From the NCBI GenBank assembly GCA_964023205.1, contig OZ026844.1, positions 36,751,326-36,815,325 of the forward strand: a stretch of 64,000 nucleotides of DNA. The letters run 5' to 3'. Each line of letters starts with the position of its first letter. Position 1 is the first letter of the stretch. The notes below the pieces were generated by a model. It did no database searches. It had not been told where the DNA came from and worked only from the letters and a program-made list of their open reading frames with translations. The translations under genes were made by a program, and so were the position numbers. This document shows positions 24,331 to 37,253 of the stretch, in pieces. This DNA is from Lutraria lutraria. Lineage: Eukaryota > Mollusca > Bivalvia > Venerida > Mactridae.

Positions 24331-26218
24331 TTTAATGGCCTTACTGACTAACCTACGGTAATTTTAAGAGTCAATAATTGCTGAAGTTGCCAAACAAATG
24401 TTCATTGATGGAAAACTCATAGAAAACTAGTGCTTGTTGTTATAGTGTTTGGTTAATTAATGATGATTTTGCCAAGCTTTGAATATTAGATGAGCATTGT
24501 GAACTTCTGATCATGTTTTGTGAACCTTTGACAAGTCTTAGTGAACCTTTTTATGATGATGAGCAGATAAGTTTGGTATTTGTCTGTTATAGAGTAATAA
24601 TATGACCCTACATTACCAGTGCCCATTGGTTTAATAGTGTTACCTAATTGAACAAGACAGGATTTATACCCCCAGCCAGTTATTGCAGAACATAGTTGGC
24701 ACATCATTCAATGTGTCATTATCTTGCCAGGGATACAAGGAATAATTACTTCAATAATGTAAATACCAGTTTTTCTGGCTCTCTCACAGAATGCCTTATA
24801 TTGGTCAATGCTTCATTATAACTTGTGTACTCTGTCCATTGTCTGGTTCAATGTTGTATACTTGCAGACAAAGAATTATAACATTAAGTGCATGGATGCA
24901 ACACTCAGCATTATTTTTATAAAAGTTTGTTCTGAAACTAGTTGTTGTTCATTAATACATAATTGGATGTCACTGAAATCTACTGTTCACACTTGTTGTT
25001 TAATTGATGTTTGAAACTTTAATATCAAGAAGATATAAACATCATTATTTCCCCTCATAGTGCTCAACTTTATAATCACAGAAACAACAGGTATGACCAA
25101 TTTTTTTTTATCAAAACCATTCAACTAAGCCAAATAATGAGCTGTTCCTTCTTTGTGCTCTGCTTCTACTATGGAACAGGGAGGGTACCAGTATAGTTGT
25201 TCGTATGTGACTGGTTCCTGTATTCTGATGCTGTTGCATGATGATCGATGGTTCCAAGCTTATAGCATACGATACAGATACCGCCTGACAAATGTATAAT
25301 TAGTGTCACTTCCCAATTTGTTGGCATCTCTTACATGTTTATGATATTTTATGTCTATCATTCACCTCTTATTGAATACTTGTCACATTTCTTGATAGAT
25401 TAGAGTCTGCTGGAAGATATATTTACTGCCCAGTCTTTAATTAATTATTAATTGATTCTCTTTGTTTGTCTTGTTAATGCTGTTTCTGTGCTCTGTATGC
25501 AGTCATTATCAAATTGTGATAAAAAATACCATGTTGTATAGTTTGGAAGATTCAATGATATATAATAATGTACAATTAATTTCATGGACTTCTGACAATT
25601 TCTTACAATTTTATTTTCAACTGGATCAAAATTATAGTCGATTAATAAATTTTTGAATCAAAACAATATTTCAGTATGTTTTGCTTCAAAGAAAAACTTT
25701 GTCTCGAGCCTGCTATGCTTTAATTGGTCAGTGGGGGGGATCTAGGATTTGGTCAGGGCTTAGCAGGGAGTAAATTAATAATAAATCCTTGACAGTTGAG
25801 TTTTTAGCTTTATTAATAAATATATACAGAATACTTACAGACTTACGATTGGCTGAAAGGACAATGAGTCAAGGTTAAAGGTATGTGTGTATGAGATCAA
25901 TTAGATATACAAGGTATTGTATTAGGGATTAATGTCAGAGGCTCTTACTTTCTGAAGAGATCAGTGTCAACTCTTTCATAATTTATCTTGAACATATCTA
26001 AAAACTTCAAGAATGAGTGAATGGTGATACAAATCAGTGAGTGTCATTAATGCTACAAATTGAAATGGACACATTATTTAATAAGACAATAATGTGGCTT
26101 CATAGAATTCTGATTTGTTCGATATTTTTCTCCAATGCTCGCTCTGGTTGCCTTTTAAGTTCTTACTAGATATTTTTATGTCTATAGTCCACAATTTTTC
26201 CTTTCATATACTAGTAGT

Positions 26219-26504
26219 ACATGTTCCGTAGACCGGCCTCCATGGTCGAGTGGTTAAAGTCGCTGACATCAAATCAGTGTAACCTCTCACAGAGGGTCGT
26301 GGGTTCGAGTCCAGCTACCGACTATGTCTCTTTATATGAGAAAGTAGGCAGTTGCTTTCAGAGGATGGGAGTCTAGTACTGGCTCTTCCCAGGAACGATG
26401 CTTAGATGAACTGTCCGCCTCATAATTATTACTTTGACTTTTGAAAAGGAGCATAAAACTCAATATAAACAAACAAACAAACAAACAAACAAACATGTTC
26501 CGTA
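26219..26504 (+). mobile_element. SINE family S1, full-length copy with 12-bp TSD
   Basis: This is the reference copy. The element (26231-26492) has a Leu/Ser-tRNA-like head with TGGTCGAGTGGTTAAAG (A box) and GTGGGTTCGAGTCC (B box). A body of about 150 nt follows (TTTATATGAGAAAGTAGGCAG, TCTTCCCAGGAACGATG, GGAGCATAAAACTCA) with an (AAAC)n tail. A perfect 12-bp target-site duplication ACATGTTCCGTA flanks it (26219-26230 and 26493-26504). This shows LINE-type target-primed integration and relative youth. The head is not a real tRNA gene because the acceptor stem is lost. Confidence 0.93.
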
Positions 26505-27085
26505 AAACCCAACCACTGGCTTACCTATTCAATATTAAGGCCTCCTCATTATACTGGCATTAAGATCTATCTTTTTGTTCTATATTTGTATGATATAATG
26601 TTGTCACAAAATGTGTTCTCATTAAAGAGGTGTTACTTAGTCTGTACAAATTAGAAAATACACTTTTTGACAAAAATTCATGAGAGTGGATATATATTCT
26701 TGTATTCTTGACTCATTTTCAAACTTGGCCTGTGGTCACCAAACTAATGTTTTATGTTACAACTTAGAGTAAGATTTTGGCTGCTTGACAAACTAATTTT
26801 TATCCTCATATACAAATTACTGGTATGTTATATGTATGTTTTAAACCTTTACTGTAAAATGTAATATAAGTGCTTAAGTTCTTAGTCATATATAATACTG
26901 TAGGTTTGCGGTCACTGAACTAAAATCTGTTCAAAAACATGTTTTCAGCATAAAGTATGTTTTACCGTGTTGAGCATGTGATGAGATCTAGATGTAAAAG
27001 ATTTAATCTAAAACTGAGATGAATCTCATGTTTGATAATAACTCTAAAGTCCTGTAATGTCATCTATCCTCATGCAACCAGTAGT

Positions 27086-27310
27086 TTTGCTGGCCTAATT
27101 AGCTCAGTCGGTAGAGGGTAGGATCAGTAGCAGATTCAAGGGAGGGGGAGGAGGCACCCATCCCATAAGTCCTGCAACATAGACAGAAATGAAATATCAT
27201 TCAATGAAATAGCATTCATGATTCCCCCCCCCCCCCTCCCCAGTCTGAAATCCTGGATTCTCCTCTGTGGGCTGTTTGAGAAATTGCGAGGTCATAAGTT
27301 GAAGTTTCCG
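27086..27310 (+). mobile_element. Interrupted tRNA-like fragment with poly-C insertion
   Basis: GGCCTAATTAGCTCAGTCGG (27093) is a classical tRNA 5' half with A box and D loop. It breaks after GTAGAGGG, and a segment with a 14-C run (27223-27239) follows. After this, GGTCATAAGTTGAAG-type sequence near 27290 could be the displaced T-arm side. The likely reading is a SINE head split by an insertion, but I could not define insertion boundaries. Confidence 0.35.
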
Positions 27311-29740
27311 TGGAAAATTGACTGATATACTTGGAATATTACGTCAAATAAAAGAATGAACCTAATATGAATAGTGAGAAAAATATGACCTTTCTCAAAA
27401 ATAATGCCAATAAAATAATAGTTGCTGCAGTTAGCTCAATCACAGTGACTGACACATTAACCATCATAATTTAATTTATTGGGTTAATTAACTCAGGCTC
27501 TGATGTCTACAGGGTGTTCTATGTTTTATGTGAAAAAAATAGTTATTTTATATACATGTAATTTTAAGAGCCCTGCATGTCTGGCGCCTTTTTATACCTG
27601 CTCTCGAGTTCTTGTTATAATTGGTTGTGGTTTATGAGTGACATATTATCTAATATGAAATAATATTATAATGTCTGGTTTGGTTATAATAATTATTGTT
27701 TGCATCTTAGCTGAAAATTACCTGTTATGTTAATATAAAAGTTATTTTAATAATGTAGTCATATTGTATAACATGATGATGATGGTATTTTATTAAAATC
27801 TTTGTAAAATTTATGAAGTAATTTAAGTTATTCATTATTCATGAAGTAATTACTATGCTGTGTGAAGCCCCGAGTGTGTATAAAATTTCTAGAACAGTCT
27901 CCGAGCTCAAATGTCAATCCATATAATTATTATGATTGAAAAGATGAAGCTAATTTGTGTTTTAAGGGACATGTCCTGATCTGAGTTATGCTTGCCATCA
28001 TTCTGTCAATAAATTGAAATTTTTAAAAGATATGAGATTTGAGCTTGAAGACCAATCTTAAGTTTTATAATCTCTGAAATCTCAAAAATATTTTTTAACT
28101 AGACATACCTTGTTGGCCATCGTAATTCTCAATCCTGGTCGTTTAATATTGTATTGTATTGTTTGCCGGTGAAAATATCTTTTCTCAAAGTTTTACTGAT
28201 CCAAATAATTATGTGAGAGGAAAGCATAATGATGCCAATTAAGGTACAATATATCATATGCAACACATTATTACTGGTTTCTGATAGAAATAAATGTCAC
28301 ATTTGAACTGAGATGGATATTTCACATTGTTTTGTATTGAATGTAAAATGGATAGAAATTATTACATAAGATTTGTGAAGAAGCTTAAAACTAAATAGTA
28401 TCATTATACCTGGACTAATATTATTGTAGTCTTCATAAAAGAACAACCTAGTAATTGTGTTTAAAACTAAAAAAATTGCTTTGTCATTTTTATATCACTC
28501 TGACTAGGCTGAAAAATTCTGTTTATTTTTTTATAAAAACTGAAAACCTCTTGACATTCTGTTATTGTTTACTTTTGATTTGGTACTTACCTGATTTTTG
28601 TGGTCCTTCGGTACTTAAAATTTAGGTTTAGATTTTAAGAGCATGACATTGTGTTCAGTGGTTTAGTTGGTACTTATATTATGTCCCTGCCATTTGAAAT
28701 GGCGGAACTGGGCATAAAGTGTTACCCTGTCCATCCATCCGTCTGCTTTGAATTTGATCTATCTTTCTAAATCGTATTGCAGTTTTTTCTGTGTTACAAC
28801 TGTTACGCCTTATATAGGCTTTTATGTATAAACCTATATTTAATAATCTTTGTTAGATGGTATACAATGTGATGATGTTAGCTAAATTTGATCTTTTATG
28901 ATAATGATTTCTTCTTCATGATAAATGTGCTGTATGATTTCAATAAAAGATGAATTGAGAATCTATGAAAATTGGGACATATCTCAAAGTCAATGATGTG
29001 TTGTAATTGATTTGACACTAGCTGAAATACGATCACTGTTGTAATAGATCGCTGAAACTCAATGTTTTGACTTGAAGTGAGACGAGATGATCTGGCGTCT
29101 GTTCTTGTTTGGTTTTATCATGCTTGTATTAATAACAACGTTTGATATAAATTGCTAGACTTCAGAACTGTTTATAGTTTATTTAAGACTGACCCTTTAG
29201 TATAATACAAGGAGACAAGATTGCTGGAAGCATCTTATGTCTTTCAAGTGTGTGTATTATATACTTGTCATGTCTTGATTAATAATAAAACGCCCTTTGC
29301 AGAAGATATGGCCTTTATGTATGATGTTTTTATATCCATGTTTGGTGAATTGACATGAAATACATGTAATTTAAAGCTAGACTGGTTTACATTGAAATAC
29401 AATGACTAGTTGCTGTGAATGGTTGCTTAGTAATGGTGTTTTATATTGAAATGATTATCTTCTTTTTGATCTCACTGTAACTATTGGCAACCTACCAGTG
29501 GGACTGGATAATAAACTACTTATTTATATGTTATATTATCACTGAATGTAGCAATAATGTTTTAAAACACTTTTAATGGGCTCAGTATGTTCTACATAGA
29601 TTACAAAATATAAATGTAGAGCGTGTTAATCTAGTCTACTGACACAACATGAAGCCACCATAACGTAACGTCACTAAATCACTGGTCACATGCACACAGT
29701 GACCTTGTCCAGTGAAACCTTTGTTTGTATCCAAAATGTT
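27311..29740 (+). other. Intron-like sequence, no gene seen
   Basis: No frame reaches 60 codons. A strong donor-like ACTTAC|CTG (- strand sense CAG|GTAAGT) at about 28585-28593 has no polypyrimidine tract on that strand and is best read as chance. Confidence 0.45.
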
Positions 29741-29743
29741 CAT

Positions 29744-29992
29744 CTGTTTTTTTATATCAAGTTTTACGCCCCTATTCAACAGTCAGAGTCATATGAGATG
29801 AACAGTTCACCTAAGCATCATTATTGGGACGAACCAGTACTAGACTGCCATCCTCCATAAGTAACTGCCAACTTTCTCAGACAAAGAGACATGGTCGGTT
29901 ACAGTGGGGTTTGAACCCACGACCCTCTATCAGTGAGAGGTTACAGTGATTTGAAGTCAGGGATCTTAAACACGCAACCACGGAGGCGGGTC
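29744..29992 (-). mobile_element. SINE family S1, near full-length copy
   Basis: On the - strand it reads CCCGCCTCCGTGGTTGCGTG, a B box GTGGGTTCAAACCC, the full S1 body, and a tail degraded to GATATAAAAAAAC. Head and tail flanks share TTCATC (about 29740 and 29999), a possible short target-site duplication. Confidence 0.88.
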
Positions 29993-30726
29993 TTAATATT
30001 CATCATCTCCATATTCTGTTTCCAAAATGTGATCTATTTGTTCCTGTAGTTTGGTAATTGTGCTACTTGGAAACAGTTTGTTTGACCTTCTCATAAAAAA
30101 ATCCAAAATGTTGGGTGTTAAACCTATTCAACCAGGAAGAATGTAGTCTTTGTTTAGTCTGAATCCTTACCATCATGGAAGCTTTCCAAATTTCTACTTC
30201 TTCATATACTTATTGGAAGTTTTGGGTTCAAGTCTTGACCTCTTTACAAAACCTTGTAGTGATGTTCTGTGAGTGAGTGTATAATGTTTTGATCTCTTAT
30301 CCTGGAATGGTTGTTGTATGTTTTGCTTGCACTCTTATACTGTGGAATGGTTGTTATGTATTTTATCTTTAGTACTCTTTGTTTTAGTGGGAGTTAATGG
30401 TATGTGTCAGCTAGGTATTGATCCTGCTGTAAGTCAGAGAATGTTTCCTTTGTTTTTGGTCATGTTGTACTGGCTATATTAAGTTTTTAACATGACTGGA
30501 GTCATACATGCTGGAGAGAGTAAGATTTAAATGATAAAATTTTAAAGTGAATATTTTTCTTTGTGTAATATTACCCTTTTGAAACAGATTTTTGTGACAG
30601 GTTAGTAGACCAGAAAAATACAGAGGGGGTAGTATTTTACCTCTATTTTGAAGATCATAATCTTAGTAATAATGATGTAATTATAATGATGGTTTAAAGT
30701 TGACGAGAGATTATCTAAGTTGAAGA

Positions 30727-30759
30727 TATAAGATAGATGAAGGTACAATCTATCTTATA
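30727..30759. repeat. Perfect 12-bp stem hairpin
   Basis: TATAAGATAGAT (30727-30738) and ATCTATCTTATA (30748-30759) pair perfectly around a 9-nt loop. The structure is small and AT-rich, and its origin is unknown. Confidence 0.6.
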
Positions 30760-30918
30760 ATAACCTTTATATATATGTATACATGTTCTTTCTGAAATGC
30801 TTGATTCAGAGTTATTTAAAGTCTCTTAGTAACTATAAAAATGTTGTATGGAGATGCCAAAATGTGCATACCTTAATTTAGAATTTATACTATAAAGTTC
30901 ATATTTGGAATACTATGT

Positions 30919-31162
30919 TCCACTGTGTGTTGAGTGGTTATGATCTCAGACTAGCATTCACTAGCCCCTCACTGCTGTCTGTATGAATCCATCTTGATAC
31001 CTAAATTTCACCTGTGAGGAAGCTGTCCTAGCTGAGTCAGCAGCTTACAGATAGTCAGTGGTTCTTACCCAGGTATATGCCTGGGGTCTTCTCCACAGTT
31101 AAAGCTAGACACCAAATGAACCTGACTGTTCAGGTACGATGTTAAACCCCAGTGCACTGATT
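30919..31162 (+). mobile_element. SINE family S2, copy 2
   Basis: The tRNA-like head is TGTTGAGTGGTTATGATCTC with CACTAGCCCCTCACTGCTGT, followed by a degraded B box (TATGAATCCA). The S2 body follows: CACCTGTGAGGAAGCTGTCC, TTACCCAGGTATATGCCTGG, GTCTTCTCCACAGTTAAAGC and CCAAATGAACCTGACTGTTC, ending GATGTTAAACCCCAGTG. Confidence 0.8.
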
Positions 31163-31727
31163 GTCTCCATATAAGAAACATTATCTATTATATTCTCTGA
31201 AGTAAGAGACACACACAGACAGGATATAATATTTTATGTTGATTTATTAGTGAAATAGATACAAAATTTATTTAAATTTTAACCTCACATGTCCTGCACC
31301 ATTGTGTTTTCGTCTTGTTTCTCTAAAAAACATTTTTTTTGTTATATATTACTCATAAAAATAATCCTAAATTGTTTTCTTATTGAACAAAGAATCATTG
31401 TTTTTGTACCAGAATTATGAAACATAGCAAATTTAGAGTATTTTGAACTTTCTCAAATTACAGTGTATGTTACCACATTTCTCTTTCAAGTCTATAAATT
31501 TGTGTCTCATTAGCCAAAAACTGGCTATAATTGGATACTTATTTACTAGTTTTGCTGGAGTTACATTTCAAATTCACTTGTGTCCCCCAAGTTTGACATT
31601 TTGTACTGTTGTACGGGATATACTGAGATTAAATCTGAAATCTTCACAGAATCAAAATTCATTTCAAACTTAATTTGAACCTTGAACCTTTTCATTTAAC
31701 ACGGACAGGTCATATAGTGTTATTTTT

Positions 31728-32884
31728 GGACTTGATTTTTATCAAAATCAAGTCCTTTGTAATCATTGACTTATATTTGGCGCTGGACTCCATAACAGCT
31801 TGGTTAAAAGAATGCCACATAAAGGAAATAGTGCGCAACTAAATGGTATGTTTATATAGAAGTATCTGGAATCTTTCCCCAATCAAGTGTGTCAGATCTA
31901 AATACATTTCAAATCATTCTATTGTAACTACATGGAAATAGTCATGTATCTAAATAAGTGCTTGTCGGTAGATACATGAGATTTTCAAATGCGTATAATT
32001 AAAACCGCGTATTCACTGTCCAATAAAATATCTTGCCGTAAAAGTAGTTCTACTTTCGGTCTTCGTTCGATACAGAAAAATCTCCACGGACGTATTCATG
32101 CATTTGCAACAATCTACCATCGATGTGTGTGTTTTGTGCCTTTCTAACATTTCTTAATATTACAAAGCGAATTCTCATTTAATCGCATTCCGTAACACCA
32201 ACTAGTGTTATTTTGATGACGGAATCGCTATTTATAGACTCACTCCCCGCAGTGGCTAGTAGCAAAGCGTAACCGATGTGGGGAGTTTGATTTATCGAAG
32301 GTTGAATGTTAAAACTGCGGCTTAAGAATAATAATTCGAGTCGCTAAATACGAACGTAAATTACTGGATACGTGCTTTTAAAATTTACTGTTTAAGAGTT
32401 CCTTTTACGCCAGATCATTCAGAATTACATAATCACGTCTGAATTTCATGCAACATCGGGTTAACTATAGGTCATATAGGTCTCACTCCAATGAATGAAT
32501 GTGTTCAATGCGACGATGTTCTGTTGTGTTAAAACCAGAAGAATCAATGTTTGTATTTACTGTTAGTGAAGTGTTGTTTACTAGTTTTGTACAATAAAGA
32601 GTTTTTAATGCAATTAAATTGTCCTCAATTATTGTGCTAATCATTAAACTTTCCAATATCAGGCTTTTTCATTTTAAAATTTTAGCAAAGGGACTATAGT
32701 AAAGCCCTAGCTTATGTCATTTACCTATATGCATATGACCTGCATTACAATATGAATGAAAAATCGGTCCGTAATTTTAAATGTTAAAATATTTGTATGG
32801 GCTCGAACGATGTGGGTACACATTTCTCTCTTTTGTCTCGTATGGTAAAAATCAAGTCCGACAGTACTTTCAGTACTTTGATTA
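31728..32884 (+). mobile_element. Family B Helentron-like element, copy 1 (1.16 kb)
   Basis: The left end is a perfect hairpin with 12-bp arms (GGACTTGATTTT, loop TATC). An inverted copy of that arm (AAAATCAAGTCC) lies near the right end at about 32848, followed by the terminal hairpin AGTACT-TTC-AGTACT and TTTGATT, identical to family A. The interior is CpG-richer than the flanks and has no long frame. It contains a hairpin CTCCCCGCA/TGTGGGGAG near 32244-32287. The element is non-coding, so it depends on a helper. It is preceded by a T run, fitting T/T insertion. Confidence 0.8.
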
Positions 32885-34120
32885 CAATGGTGGACAATAA
32901 TGTCTGTCCAGCAAATGGAAACAATTAATTGAGATGAAATTCATTGACCATCATGGGTCACAATGCTTCCTTGACAAATCAGGCTATTTATTGTTGACCA
33001 TATTTGTTACCAATTTTATTCTAAGTTATCACTACAGCTGTCTTTGTTTACGTTTGTCATCAAAAGTCTTTCATCTTGTCGTGATTTGTAGCAATATCAG
33101 TGTAAAGGAGGTCCCATTATTTGTTGTGCTATTTTAGGCACGTGCCAGTCAGCCCTTTATCAAAATTATGATAGTCGAGCAGATTAAAGATGACTATATC
33201 GATATTTTTTGCTCATACTGCAGCTGTTTCGTATAATCAATCCTGATTGGTCTGTTAAATAAGAAAGCTTAATTTTGATTGGATAAAAGAATGATGATCT
33301 CATAATGTTGATGTTTTGCTGTATCTGATACAGATTTATGATAGCTTTCATTTTTTACGGCTCTTTAAAGTCAGATACCTGTGAAGACAGTAAATTGATA
33401 GTTTTTTCTTGTCACGGTTGGTTTGTACAGCTGACATAATGTCTGGGACGTTCTTTGTGTATAATGTAACTGTCATTTTATAACCAAATATTGCAGCATA
33501 AGTTACGCTGCTTTGTCCTAGTATGACTAAATTTGTACAGTTTTGATGCATATAAAAAAATCTGTAATTTGTAAAACTTCATTAAATTACCTGTAGGGCT
33601 TTATCATTTACAGTTTGGCCTAATATAGACAATGCCTCTTCTCTATGTTGATCAAGTAATAAATTTTAATCTATATGAAAATAAATGGTTTTATCAGTGG
33701 TCTTTCATGTTTTATCATGGTCCATATTTAACCAGTGCCCTTTGGTATCTTATCATCACTTAGAAACAATAGATGAATAAACAGATAATTAATATTATAT
33801 CTCATTCCATAAATAACTCACAACTTCCTTATATAAATATGTACATGTCTTTATGTCATAATAGGGTAGTGATGCTTTAAACCAAATACATATCTTTCCT
33901 TATTTTAAAGAAACCACAAGTTATTCTATCATAATTGTGGATGAGCTTTGTTTATAATAAAGGGAGATAATTGTATTTTATAGTTTGATTGATAAAACAG
34001 AAATTGCAGTTGTCTCCCTTGTGAAAAATCTCATCTTGTTCATCCTCTACATTGAGATTGCTTTGAATGTTCTTTTATCTGTAAAGCATTTTATTCTTTT
34101 TGTTGTTGCTATTCAATTAG
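32885..34120 (+). other. Intron-like sequence, no gene seen
   Basis: Frames at 32934-33137 (+) and 33348-33551 (-) show no domain. CCAAT-type motifs lie at 33247 and 33275. An AAGGGAGATAA hairpin (33960-34020) sits about 100 bp upstream of ratchet site 2. Confidence 0.45.
33960..34020. repeat. AAGGGAGATAA inverted-repeat hairpin
   Basis: AAGGGAGATAATTG at 33960 is mirrored by CAGTTGTCTCCCTT ending at 34020. It is the second example of the short palindromic family also at 7071 and 62052. Confidence 0.7.
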
Positions 34121-34160
34121 CTAAAATGTTGTTTTCTTCATCTATTTTCAGGTAAGTCAA
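34121..34160 (+). other. Recursive splice site (ratchet point) candidate 2
   Basis: A CTAAA branch-point-like motif (A near 34125, 26 nt upstream) is followed by a pyrimidine-rich run, TTTTCAG ending at 34151, and the consensus donor GTAAGTC from 34152. Acceptor and donor are fused without an exon. The site is 30,118 bp from candidate 1 and 29,049 bp from candidate 3. It is not within any repeat family found here. There is no open frame running through it that would suggest an ordinary exon. Confidence 0.62.
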
Positions 34161-36500
34161 GACAGACAATGTTTGTTCACGTAGATAGTAATATAAACAA
34201 CATCATGGAATGCAGATTTAAAACTCCTAGAACAGAGCTACCTGTTAGTTTTCATGTGTAAAATGTTGAATTTATCAAATAGCTGGTTTGTAAGGTTTGG
34301 TTTTATATTTGTCTTGTTCTTGACTGTACTGTGATGGCTTGTATGATCATTTGTCTGTGTTTGAGTCCTGAAGGTGCACATATGTGATAAGTTAAACATG
34401 TACCCGGTCCCCTCCTTCCTCGGGTAATTGATGAAAAAGTGTTCACTACTGAAATTGCTTGATTATTATTGCTGCCCGCTCTCTAGAAGTTTTTATTTTT
34501 TTTAAATCAATAATTTGGTTTTGGAGATAGTTCTTGTAATGTATGATCAGTTTAAAGTCTGAACTAATTAAGAAACCATGTGAACTACTGATAGTTTACA
34601 GTATGAGTCACTTACAAGGTTTGGTCACCAACTAACTGTGTCACCTGCTGTTCTTTAAGTTAGAAGATTGTACAGTTTGTCAGTGAAATGTTTGATGGTC
34701 CAAATGTTGGTTCAATCAGTGACTAGTATAAAGAAAATTACACCCTGGTGTGAAATAGCATGTTACTGTATCATTAACCTAAGGGTCGTCAGACATAAAG
34801 TAGTGTGACATCTTAATGCACTAAACTCTACTATTTGATATCAAACAACAACAACTATTCCCACACAATTATCATAGTGTCAAGGTTGAATGGAAAGATG
34901 AGTTTTTCAGATGGAAAATTCTTCCTCTGATGTACATATTATAAAATAAGATGTCAATTTTTCGCATGTTTTCTTACAAAAGACATTTGAATAACTCACC
35001 TGAAAATACTATAGTATTGACCGGTGTTAACTTTTGATATGGTGCTGATCCTTTATTAAGGCTTTTAATTTTGCACAGACCATGTTCAGACTATGTGTTA
35101 AATAAAGGTCCAATGTCTCAAAGATTTAGTTGGCCCCTCGACCCATAAAAGATGCTAAAAAATGTATCAGGAACTGGATTATTTGTATAATGAAAATGTG
35201 ATTTGCAATTCCAGCCAGTCCCTTTTATTATTTCAAGTTTCTGGGGTCAGATTATATTTCACAATCATCCTTATTCTTAGAACCATTTGATATTTCCCAG
35301 AAACAATTTGTACATCACTATATCATTGTATGAAAAGTTCTTAGAGTACAAGTCTAGTATTGTTTTCCAAGTTTTTTTTATCTCTATCTAGATTAAGGTG
35401 GAGTAATTCCCCTTCACAAGTTATCTATTGTGGTTTCCTTACAGTTTTACTGCTTAGATTTGACATTACACTTGAAAAAAAGAACAGTTTTTGTGTGTTC
35501 TTAGACTAATAAATTTCTTTAACCAAATTCTTTGCCTGACATTTTGTTACTTGAACTTATTAAAAAATGACATCTGTGTGATACAGTATGTATAATCTTT
35601 GAACTAGATAAATTGCTTTGAAAGTTTCTACTACATGTATTACATTTCAACTCTTGGTTATCAACCATTATTTTTATTTATAAGACTTTTAAAAATAACC
35701 CCTTCAATTAAATAAAACTACCTGTCTATCCATCTATTTTGTATTATTACTGGTTTATTCAGTATATTCTAATTAATACAGATGATTTATTCATATACTG
35801 TTTGTTGTCTTATATAATTATGTAACATGATAATTTATCAATTAAAAATTCTTAATTTTTGTATTCAATTTATCAAAGACCGTACCATGAATGCAAATGC
35901 TCGTTTATTAATTTAATTCATACTGCTGGATTCTTAAATTCATATCATTAAAACAGTTTTAAAATTTACTTCATTATTATGCCTTGTATTAAATGATTAG
36001 ATAATCGTCTATCATTGTATTATACATGTAAATAGAATATAAATGAAAAAAGTTTACGATTTTCCAGGCCATGTAAGCCTAACACGGGTGTTTTATGGTT
36101 TAAATAGAATTAATTGTTTGTAAATTCTTGTAATAAAATGTACGGATAGTTGAAGTATTGTGTGAGGGATTTATTACTTCAAGTTTCCTCCCTAGATTCC
36201 AGACAGTCAAGTATGTAGATGTGGCTTCAGAAATGCAATTTAGATTTAGGAAATTGATCAGATATTTTTGGTTAAATGAAGTTAGCAATCTTTCTTATAT
36301 TTTTTTACTTTCAATTCTTCTTCACAGACTTAATTTATGATGTTACAGCAATATTACAGCGCCACAGTATTATGTATGTAGATTTTAGTGTGGGTGAATA
36401 CAATCTATGATCTATTTGAATTTAATATAATGCATTTGTTATTATATTATTTATTGTCTGTTACAAACTTTATGTAACACAATGTTCTTGATAATTGAAA
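34161..36500 (+). other. Intron-like sequence, no gene seen
   Basis: This is strongly AT-rich with frames of at most about 62 codons (36100-36288 - and 36158-36340 + overlap antiparallel). A - strand TTTTCAG|GTGAGT at about 34993-35005 lacks a good pyrimidine tract. Confidence 0.45.
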
Positions 36501-36503
36501 ACT

Positions 36504-36697
36504 TGGAAACTTAAAGCCATAGTTCAGCTTTCCATAGCTATCACTTGCTGGGTGCGCATGAATTTTTATGCAGACCTAAGTTCTACCATTTTCTGTGTCT
36601 GTCATGCAATTGTTAAACTAGGTCCCATTTCATGTTGCAGTCCAAGTTTATTTCAGGTCAGTTCCATGTGTACACACAATAATTCAGTACTTTGATT
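36504..36697 (+). mobile_element. Family A element, copy 5
   Basis: The left hairpin is partly kept (GGAAACTTAAAGCCATA then GTTCAGCTTTCC). The body is full, including GGTGCGCATGAATTTTTATG and CATGCAATTGTTAAACTAGG. The terminal hairpin is damaged (CACACAATAATTCAGTACT), but TTTGATT is kept. Confidence 0.85.
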
Positions 36698-37019
36698 TAA
36701 CGTTGTTAGTGATATTTGTCATTAATTCTCTCATTTGCACTTTTTCTGATTCTGTGTTCTGTGAGGAACTATGTTTACATATTTATTTGTTGTGGCCTGT
36801 TTGGCTAAAATACAGACACAAGACTAACTGTCTAAGCTTCAATATTGTTCTTACCAGCACTGTATTTGTTGTTTGTTTTTGTGTACTCTCAAAGATATAG
36901 TCATGTTTTACTGATAAGCCAGGCACCATGCTGTAATTACTAATAGAAATCTACTCAACAGTTAATGAAATAATTGAATCTTTATTTTAGGGATATGTTG
37001 TTTTTATCATTGTAAAGTT

Positions 37020-37253
37020 TACTCACCATGTGGTCCCAAATCTAAGTTTGTTAGGCCAGGTAGTCTTACAAGATTGTGGTAAATGTTGGTCCTCCAAGTC
37101 ATAAAATTGACCAATCACATTATAACATCCTGAGGTATTCAGGTTTGTAAACTCACTAATATAGCCTCTATACTATGTAAGTTTTACCAATGTATGGTCT
37201 AAAATGACCATAGTTGTCCAATGGGCCATTAAACAACAAATAAATAAATAAAT
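37020..37253 (+). mobile_element. Possible third SINE type with (AAAT)n tail
   Basis: The segment ends CATTAAACAACAAATAAATA followed by more AAAT units, a SINE- or LINE-like tail. I did not find a convincing A or B box upstream or another copy in the window, so only the tail supports the call. Confidence 0.3.

Noticed and set aside
26231..26320. tRNA gene (Leu/Ser type).
   Set aside because: A and B boxes are present but the acceptor stem is missing and a SINE body with AAAC tail and target-site duplication follows.
28583..28596. Minus-strand CAG|GTAAGT.
   Set aside because: It is preceded on that strand by purine-rich sequence, so no acceptor. It is useful as a measure of chance background.
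32850..32884. Simple target-site duplication interpretation of the shared CAGTACTTTCAGTACTTTGATT.
   Set aside because: It occurs at only one end of each element and at many loci, so it is part of the element end and not a duplication.
34993..35006. Minus-strand TTTTCAG|GTGAGT.
   Set aside because: The pyrimidine tract is short and interrupted by A residues, and there is no partner at regular spacing on that strand. It counts mildly against uniqueness of the + strand sites.
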